This document shows positions 58,915-64,000 of a stretch of DNA of 64,000 nucleotides, piece by piece (the first letter of the stretch is position 1; each line of letters begins with the position of its first letter). Where the stretch lies: contig NZ_JBEPNA010000010.1 in assembly GCF_040546025.1 (NCBI RefSeq), forward strand, positions 45,224-109,223, in the 5' to 3' direction. This stretch comes from Marisediminicola sp040546025 (lineage in GTDB: Bacteria > Actinomycetota > Actinomycetes > Actinomycetales > Microbacteriaceae). The notes beneath the pieces are model-generated. The model was not told where the DNA came from. It saw nothing but the letters and a program-made list of their open reading frames with translations, and searched no databases. Both the position numbers and the translations under genes were made by a program.

Positions 58915-60524
58915 GCGGCGCTGCAAGCGGCTGGGACGAGCTGGGATACGAGCCCTCCAGCTCTGTTCCCGAGTTCCCGCATGCGGTCGACGGTCCCAGC
59001 GCCAAGGCCGCGATCGAGCTGCCCGCCGCCGAGCGCACGAAGACCGGGCCGAGTCAGGCCACCGTCCTCGTGCAGCTTGCGCACTCCCTCTATCGGATCA
59101 TCCACGGCGACGAGGGGCGCTTCTACGCCGTCGAGCGCGGGCGTCCCTCGATCGCGATGGAGCTGAACAAGGATCGCTTTGGCTCGCGTCTCGCCGCCGA
59201 CTACTTCGCCGCCAAGACACAGGCGGCATCCGGGTCCGCGCTCAACGACGCAATGGCCGTGCTGCGCGGTCAGGTGCTCAACGACGCAGTGACGCCGGTC
59301 TACCTGCGCATGGCCCGGCACGAGGGCCGCGTGGTCCTCGACCTCGGCACCGACGACTGCCGCGCCCTCGTCGTGTCGCCGAGCGGCTGGCAGGTCGTCG
59401 AGCAGTCCCCGGTCCTCTTCCGCCGGAATGGCCTCGGCCTGCCTTTCCCGACGCCCGCGAAGGGTGGCAGCGTCGACGGCTTGCATGCGCTGCTCAACGT
59501 CGACGATCGCCGGTTCCGGTTGCTCGTCGGGTGGCTCATATCGACCTTCCTCCCCGACATCCCCCAGGCGATTCTCGTCATCACCGGGCAGCAGGGCACG
59601 GCCAAGACGACCACGGCCAAGATGCTGCTGAACATGTTCGACCCGAACGCGGCCGGCGTGCAGAGCCAGCCGACGAACGAAGAGAACTGGGCAGTGTCGG
59701 CCCGTGCCGTCTACGGGGTCGGCCTCGACAACGTCTCCCGGATGCCGCCGTGGTTCCAAGACGCCGTGTGCAAGGCCACGACCGGCGCCGCGTTTGTGCG
59801 CCGCGCCCGGTACAGCGACGACAGCCCTTCGACGATCAACCTCAAGCGCCCGATCGTCATCACGACGATCAACCCCGGAGCGCTCCAGGGCGATGTCGCC
59901 GACCGCATGCTGAAGGTTGAGCTGGATCCGGTCGACGAGGCACACCGCCGCGAAGCTGCCGAGGTCGACGAGGCGTTCAACGCCGCATGGCCGCAGACCT
60001 TCGGGGCGCTGCTCGACCTCGTCGCGCTCGTGCTCGCCGCTCACCCCGGCGTGGTCCTCGCCCGCAAGAGCCGCATGGCCGACTTCATGCGGGTGCTCGC
60101 CGCGCTCGATCAAGTGACCGGATGGGACACCCTCCACTCGTACCGGGCCGCGATTGAGGCAGTCTCCCAAGACGTCATCGACGGCGACTCTTTCGCCACG
60201 TCGCTCGTCGCGCTCGTCGAGCAGGTCGGCGTCTGGACCGGTACCTGTGGCGAGCTGCTCGCCCGCCTCGAAGACGGCAAGCAGCACACCGACTGGCCCA
60301 AGACCCCGCGCGGAGCAGCCGAGAAACTCACCCGCCTGAGCCCCGCACTCGCGAAGGCCGGCGTCCTTGTCGCCCGTCACGAGCGCAGCAACCGCGGCAC
60401 CCAGTACAGCATCACCCGCGCCGGGGTCATCCTCTGCGCGATCTGCCAGACCCCGATCGCAGCCGCGCTCGTGACCGCTGGCGAGAGCACACACCCAACC
60501 TGCCAAGACGAAGAGGCCTTCTGA
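58911..60524 (+). CDS. Element ATPase (phage/plasmid primase-helicase type) with C-terminal zinc motif
   Basis: A 537-residue P-loop ATPase. Residues 1-200 form an N-terminal region without recognised primase residues, then the ATPase core has Walker A TGQQGTAKTTT (Lys232), DNVSRMPPWFQDA as the probable Walker B/sensor region and KRPIVITTINP as a sensor strand. Near the C-terminus CAICQTPIAAAL...HPTC offers a C-x2-C-x15-H-x2-C zinc site (Cys509, Cys512, His528, Cys531). It is likely the helicase-like replication protein of the element; overlaps both neighbours by 1-4 bases. Confidence 0.8.
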   Translation: MSGAASGWDELGYEPSSSVPEFPHAVDGPSAKAAIELPAAERTKTGPSQATVLVQLAHSLYRIIHGDEGRFYAVERGRPSIAMELNKDRFGSRLAADYFAAKTQAASGSALNDAMAVLRGQVLNDAVTPVYLRMARHEGRVVLDLGTDDCRALVVSPSGWQVVEQSPVLFRRNGLGLPFPTPAKGGSVDGLHALLNVDDRRFRLLVGWLISTFLPDIPQAILVITGQQGTAKTTTAKMLLNMFDPNAAGVQSQPTNEENWAVSARAVYGVGLDNVSRMPPWFQDAVCKATTGAAFVRRARYSDDSPSTINLKRPIVITTINPGALQGDVADRMLKVELDPVDEAHRREAAEVDEAFNAAWPQTFGALLDLVALVLAAHPGVVLARKSRMADFMRVLAALDQVTGWDTLHSYRAAIEAVSQDVIDGDSFATSLVALVEQVGVWTGTCGELLARLEDGKQHTDWPKTPRGAAEKLTRLSPALAKAGVLVARHERSNRGTQYSITRAGVILCAICQTPIAAALVTAGESTHPTCQDEEAF

Positions 60525-61960
60525 TGACGATCCACACCACACCCGCCGCCGCATGGACGCCCGCCCTAGCCGACTTCCACGCCGCGCAGGTCGCGACCGG
60601 CCTCGCCACCGCCACCGCATCCAACCAGGTCACCCGCCTCCAGCGCCTCGCCCAAGCCCACGGCGGCTCGCCGTGGGACGTGACGACCGAGCAGCTACAG
60701 GCATGGCTCGACGCGCTGCCCTGCACCGCGATCACCGTGAAGGGCTACCGGATGACCATCCGCGCGTTTTACCGGTGGGCATGGCAGGTCGGCCACGTGG
60801 CCGTGAGCCCCGCCCCGGATGCCCCGCCCGTCACGAGGTACCGCCTCGACCAGCGCTGGCAGGATGCACTCGCCCTGTTCGAGACCGCCGAGCGCGCAGC
60901 CGGCCGCACGCCGGAGACAATCGCGCAGCGGGTCAAGCACATGACCCGACTCGCCTCCGAGGCCCCGCACTCGCCGTGGCAGATGAACCACGAGAACCTC
61001 TGCGACTGGCTCAACGGCCTCCCGTGCAGCCGCCCCACGCAGCTCCAGCACCGCGTGTCCGTCCGTGCCTTCTACCGCTGGGCCAAGCTCACCGGCCGCG
61101 TGTTCGAGGATCCCGCCGTCGAGCCGTCAGGCCGCGCGCAGACGCTCCCCGTACCGCCCGCATGGGAGGTCGAAATCCGGGGGTACCGCTCATACCTGCG
61201 AGCCAACGGCCATTCGGAGACGACGACGAGCGGACGCATGCAGCAGCTTGGACGGTTCGCCAGGGACAACGCCAGCCTGTCGCCGTTCGAGGTCACGCTG
61301 GATGACCTGATCGAGTGGATGAGCGGCAAGCGCTGGGCCGCTGAGACTCGCCGGGGCAATCGGGCAACGCTCGTGTCGTTCTACGGGTGGGCCGAGGACA
61401 CCGACCGTATCGAGGTCAACCCGACGAGCAAGCTCCCGGTCGTGAAGGCCGCGCAGCCGAGGCCGCGCCCCGCGCTGGACCACGAGTACAGCGCCGCCCT
61501 TGGCCGCGCCGGAGACCGCGAGACGCTCGCGCTGCGCCTCGGTGCCGAGATGGGCCTCCGCCGCGCCGAGGTCGCCTCGCTCCACTCCCGCGACATCACC
61601 GGCACCCAGTCCGCCTGGTCGCTCCAGGTGCACGGCAAGGGCGCGAAGCTGCGCACGCTGCCGCTGCCGAATGGCCTCGCCGAGCAGCTCCGCGCGCTCC
61701 CCGAGGGCTACGTCTTCCCGGGCCAGATCAACGGCCACATGTCCCCCCGTTGGATGGGGAAACTCGTCTCCGGCCTGCTCCCCGCCGGCGTCACCATGCA
61801 CGCGCTCCGGCACCGGTTCGCTACCCGCGCCTACAACATCGACCGGGACGTGTTCACCGTCCAGCAGCTGCTCGGCCACGCCAGCCCCGCCACCACGCAG
61901 CGCTACGTGCAGGTGTCCGATGAACGCATGCGGCGTCTCGTGGAAGCGGCGAACGCATGA
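60524..61960 (+). CDS. Second tyrosine recombinase, with three tandem core-binding domains
   Basis: A 478-residue recombinase. Three SAM-like core-binding repeats lie at about 15-97, 110-200 and 214-303. They share the ...RAFYRWA..G....P pattern (RAFYRWAWQVG at 80-90, RAFYRWAKLTG at 181-191, VSFYGWAEDTD at 284-294). The catalytic domain (316-478) is complete: Arg346 (GLRRAEV), Lys in VHGKGAKLR, His426-x-x-Arg429, His452 and Tyr461. Usual Xer/integrase proteins have one such N-terminal domain. ATG 60524 overlaps the ATPase stop by one base. Role unknown: resolvase, transposase-like or second integrase. Confidence 0.9.
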   Translation: MTIHTTPAAAWTPALADFHAAQVATGLATATASNQVTRLQRLAQAHGGSPWDVTTEQLQAWLDALPCTAITVKGYRMTIRAFYRWAWQVGHVAVSPAPDAPPVTRYRLDQRWQDALALFETAERAAGRTPETIAQRVKHMTRLASEAPHSPWQMNHENLCDWLNGLPCSRPTQLQHRVSVRAFYRWAKLTGRVFEDPAVEPSGRAQTLPVPPAWEVEIRGYRSYLRANGHSETTTSGRMQQLGRFARDNASLSPFEVTLDDLIEWMSGKRWAAETRRGNRATLVSFYGWAEDTDRIEVNPTSKLPVVKAAQPRPRPALDHEYSAALGRAGDRETLALRLGAEMGLRRAEVASLHSRDITGTQSAWSLQVHGKGAKLRTLPLPNGLAEQLRALPEGYVFPGQINGHMSPRWMGKLVSGLLPAGVTMHALRHRFATRAYNIDRDVFTVQQLLGHASPATTQRYVQVSDERMRRLVEAANA

Positions 61961-62121
61961 GCGCCCCGACTGGCCGGGACGAGGTCCTCCCGACCGCGCT
62001 CGACAGCCTCGTGCACGCCGGGCCCGCGCAGCTCGAACTGGAGCTGCGCATCCTTGAACGAGCAAACCCCGGCCCAGCGCTCGACCTTCTCAGGGTCGCT
62101 CTGGATCGGTTGCGCGCATGA
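61957..62121 (+). CDS. Small element protein of unknown function (54 residues)
   Basis: Begins ATGA overlapping the recombinase stop by 4 bases and ends with a 4-base overlap with the next gene, so it is within a fully coupled operon. The product (SAPTGRDEVLPTALDSLVHA... then a helical Leu-rich segment LELELRILERANPGPALDLL) is a likely two-helix protein. No family recognised. Confidence 0.6.
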   Translation: MSAPTGRDEVLPTALDSLVHAGPAQLELELRILERANPGPALDLLRVALDRLRA

Positions 62122-62408
62122 GCAAGCCTCCGCCGCATCCGGTCGTAGCAGAGGCCACCGACGCTGCCACGCGCCTGCGCGCCGCAGCCGGAGGACAGCC
62201 CCTGCCGCTCGCTGTCGCGACCTACCTCGACGCGATCGCGAAGCACTGGCGCGACTGGCTCCCCTCAGACCCCGCCGCCGTCGACCGGGCAACCGTCGCG
62301 ATCATCCGCGCCGTGCTCGCCACCTACCCAGGCACATCGCCTGCCACACAGACACCGGAAGCTGACGCCGGTACCCGTCAGCACAGCACCCCCGAAAAGA
62401 AAGGTTGA
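62118..62408 (+). CDS. Element protein of unknown function (96 residues)
   Basis: The start ATGA overlaps the previous gene by 4 bases. The product is helical (VVAEATDAATRLRAAAGGQP, then LPLAVATYLDAIAKHWRDWL and AAVDRATVAIIRAVLATY), with a polar C-terminal tail. No recognised domain. Gap of 3 bases to the next gene. Confidence 0.65.
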   Translation: MSKPPPHPVVAEATDAATRLRAAAGGQPLPLAVATYLDAIAKHWRDWLPSDPAAVDRATVAIIRAVLATYPGTSPATQTPEADAGTRQHSTPEKKG

Positions 62409-62411
62409 GTC

Positions 62412-63224
62412 ATGGGACTCTTCTCCACCCGCACCGCAGCCGTCCCCGAGGGCCTCCACGAGGGCTACGACGACCCCGAGTCGTGGTTCTCCATCCCCGA
62501 GGATCTCCGCGAGTTCTGGACCGAGCACGCCGCAAGCGTGAAGGTTGACCAGATCGGCCAGACCATCGACCTGCTCGCCGAGCTCGTCGTCATCCGCGAA
62601 GCGCGGGGCAAGGCCGGCATGCGGTACCTCCCTCCGCAGACCGGGGTGCTCCAGAGCTTCAAACGCCTCTCGGGCACGAGGGACATCTACGTGACCCTGA
62701 CCGACATCGCCGCTGTCGCGGGCGTCGCCGAGTACATCGACGAGCACTACGACGAGCTGCGCGCCAAGGCGGTCCACTCGATCCGCGCCCACGAGGTCGC
62801 CGACCTCCGAGCCCGCATGGTCACCAAGGCCGCAGCCGATGCGAAGCACCACGCCACGTACCTCTGCGCGGTGTGCAACGTCTCCGACCCGATCGGCGGG
62901 GGAGGCATCCCCAAGGCTCGCCTGGTCGATCAGGAAAAGGCCCCGTGGCCCAACCACGAGCAGATCGAACTCATCTCGTGCTTCAAGTGCTTCCTCGTCG
63001 CGCGCACCCTGCTGGCCGAGAAGGCCCGAGCCGAGTCGGTCGGTGGCCTCGGCCAGACGCGCGAGCAGGTCGTGCTCGCGCTCCTCGCCGAGACTCCGAG
63101 CCGCGGCCACACCTCAGCTACGGCACGCATCGCGTCCAAGGCGCACCAGGCCGACGATGAGCCGGCGTTCTTCCCTCAGTTGTTCCCTGGCGGACAGCCG
63201 CAAAACCGGGTCACCTCTTCGTGA
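62412..63224 (+). CDS. Element protein with a CxxC pair of zinc-ribbon type (270 residues)
   Basis: A 270-residue protein. Residues 20-140 are mixed alpha/beta with no known motif. Then CAVCNVSDP and, about 43 residues on, SCFKCF give two CxxC pairs that could bind zinc. A helical, charged tail follows. AAAGAAAGG stands 8-13 bases before ATG 62412. It is the last gene of the rightward operon and may bind nucleic acid. A hairpin follows at 63256. Confidence 0.6.
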   Translation: MGLFSTRTAAVPEGLHEGYDDPESWFSIPEDLREFWTEHAASVKVDQIGQTIDLLAELVVIREARGKAGMRYLPPQTGVLQSFKRLSGTRDIYVTLTDIAAVAGVAEYIDEHYDELRAKAVHSIRAHEVADLRARMVTKAAADAKHHATYLCAVCNVSDPIGGGGIPKARLVDQEKAPWPNHEQIELISCFKCFLVARTLLAEKARAESVGGLGQTREQVVLALLAETPSRGHTSATARIASKAHQADDEPAFFPQLFPGGQPQNRVTSS

Positions 63225-63393
63225 GTTCGCTCGACAGGTAACCGACGCAGATCGCAAGGGCGAGGCCGAGCACGAGGGCCTCGCCCTTCGTCGCGCGCTC
63301 AGACCGCGAATTGTCGGGGTTTTTTGAGGAACGGTTCGTACCTCCGCCTGTAGGCAGAACGAAATTCTCTCTAAACGAGTGAAGGTGGTACAA
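63211..63393 (-). CDS. Possible small single-helix membrane protein
   Basis: A minus-strand frame of 60 residues from TTG 63393 ends with EALVLGLALAICVGYLSSELTKR-like hydrophobic sequence (one clear helix). The start codon is weak, with only CAAGG ahead, and it overlaps the previous gene by 14 bases. It may be a real small gene or chance. Confidence 0.25.
   Translation of the reverse strand: MYHLHSFRENFVLPTGGGTNRSSKNPDNSRSERATKGEALVLGLALAICVGYLSSELTKR
63256..63288 (+). terminator. Hairpin behind the element's rightward operon
   Basis: A perfect 12-bp stem AAGGGCGAGGCC/GGCCTCGCCCTT with a 9-base loop. No T run directly behind it, but TTTTTT occurs at about 63320. Confidence 0.6.
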
Positions 63394-64000
63394 ACCTTGA
63401 TACAAACATGGCAGGTTGGGCGGCATCGCTCGCGGTGCGCCAGCATCGAGCAGAATTCGCGGTGTGCGTCTCTTCTGCTCTTCCTTTTTAGGCATGGCAA
63501 AGCAGCGGCCTTCCGGCCGCCAACGATGCCGACTCTATCGGGTCATCGTTGGCGACCGCAAGTCACCAGGCTCACATCGGGGCTGCCGCCCGTTCGTTCC
63601 GAACGGTTGCCCTCAGATCGCCGCGGCTGGGTCGCGCGGATCGGCACACGCTGCGCGCTGCTGTCCCTGCTCGATGGGCGCCGGCGGATCGGAGGTGGGA
63701 TCAGGGATCGACACGAGGTCGCGGCCGGCAGGCGAGTGACGGTTGTCCGCTCGGCGTGACGGTTGATCGAGGACCGTCACGGCAACCGTCACAGTTCAGA
63801 GGCCACGTATTCATTGGGATGCGCGGGCGCTCGGTGCGCGTGTGACGGTTGTGACGGTTGTTTCGGGGAACTTTAGCGGTGTGCTCTCCCGTGCCGAGGG
63901 CGCCGGCGGATCCGGGGTGGTCGTGGGCTCGCGGGGAGCGGGCTCGCGCAGCGCGGCGGGGCCCACGGCTGGAGCTGTCCGCGGCCGGCGTGCTCGTGCT
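63389..64000. other. Non-coding, repeat- and hairpin-rich segment of the element
   Basis: No convincing gene is seen here up to the window edge. It contains TACAAAC twice (63389-63395, 63401-63407), a GCGGCC/GGCCGC hairpin (63505-63520), a 10-bp GCCAACGATG/CATCGTTGGC hairpin (63519-63553), a CCGTTCG/CGAACGG hairpin (63590-63606) and six copies of TGACGGTT. Its structure resembles a replication origin or a heavily regulated promoter region. Confidence 0.5.
63737..63859. repeat. Six TGACGGTT repeats (iteron-like)
   Basis: TGACGGTT at 63737, 63757, 63843 and 63852 on the plus strand (spacing 20 and 9), and the inverted form AACCGTCA at 63784-63791 with GACCGTCA at 63772-63779 (one mismatch). 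They occupy 123 bases at the right side of the non-coding segment. Confidence 0.75.

Noticed and set aside
55997..64000. attR (second copy of the tRNA-Met 3' end) within the window
   Set aside because: I looked for the T-arm/acceptor sequence of 55972-55996 again to the right and did not see it. The element must extend past 64000 or its core is shorter than expected.

Overview
The window is high-GC actinobacterial chromosome, most likely from Microbacteriaceae. The pointers are the menaquinone pathway, a 32-residue bS22-like ribosomal protein, a BldC-like MerR-type DNA-binding protein, a short archaeal-type AspRS, and many genes whose start codon lies 6-8 bases behind a TANNNT -10 box (leaderless transcripts). 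Nothing in the sequence names the species. LAYOUT. 1-4.6 kb: end of an SSS symporter, an AceE-like thiamine enzyme facing an Lrp regulator, a heliorhodopsin, and tRNA-Arg(ACG). 4.6-15 kb: DedA protein, a small acidic protein, a repetitive secreted protein, pseudouridine catabolism (psuG and a PfkB kinase), a MarR regulator, a secreted choice-of-anchor I protein, a receiver-less winged-helix regulator, a frameshifted pentapeptide-repeat gene, upp, tadA, a class I amidotransferase and a CDF transporter. 15-24 kb: proC, KtrAB potassium uptake, an ArsR regulator, a BldC-like protein, bS22, a HAD phosphatase, a glutaredoxin-like protein, a Dabb protein, aspS and a histidine phosphatase. 23.4-43.7 kb: respiratory block. 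System II cytochrome c maturation (a TlpA-like lipoprotein, ccdA, resB, ccsB) is followed by most of the menaquinone pathway (menC, menB, menE, menA, menD, menF, menG, a polyprenyl diphosphate synthase). Inside it lies a dihydroxyacetone-kinase operon (class II aldolase, CbbY-like HAD, DhaL, DhaK), and a PPK2 kinase and an NADPH-ferredoxin-type reductase sit nearby. 44-48 kb: cardiolipin synthase, YajQ, a LacI regulator, tRNA-Tyr and an inositol-monophosphatase-like enzyme. 48-55.7 kb: an M23 peptidase behind a possible attenuator leader, then a GH13 glucosidase facing a MalEFG-type ABC transporter, both with LacI-type operators. 55.8-56 kb: tRNA-Thr and tRNA-Met. 56-64 kb: the left part of an integrative element inserted at tRNA-Met. 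It carries an integrase with an overlapping XRE repressor, a divergent excisionase-like gene, a compact operon with a primase-associated-type ATPase, a second tyrosine recombinase with three tandem core-binding domains, and small unknown proteins. It ends in about 0.8 kb of hairpin- and repeat-rich DNA with six TGACGGTT copies. The right end of the element is not in the window. MOST UNUSUAL POINTS: the triple-core-binding-domain recombinase next to an ATPase and iteron-like repeats; the heliorhodopsin behind an Lrp gene; pentanucleotide tandem repeats, two of which break reading frames; and a 17-base dispersed repeat in two inverted clusters at convergent gene ends.
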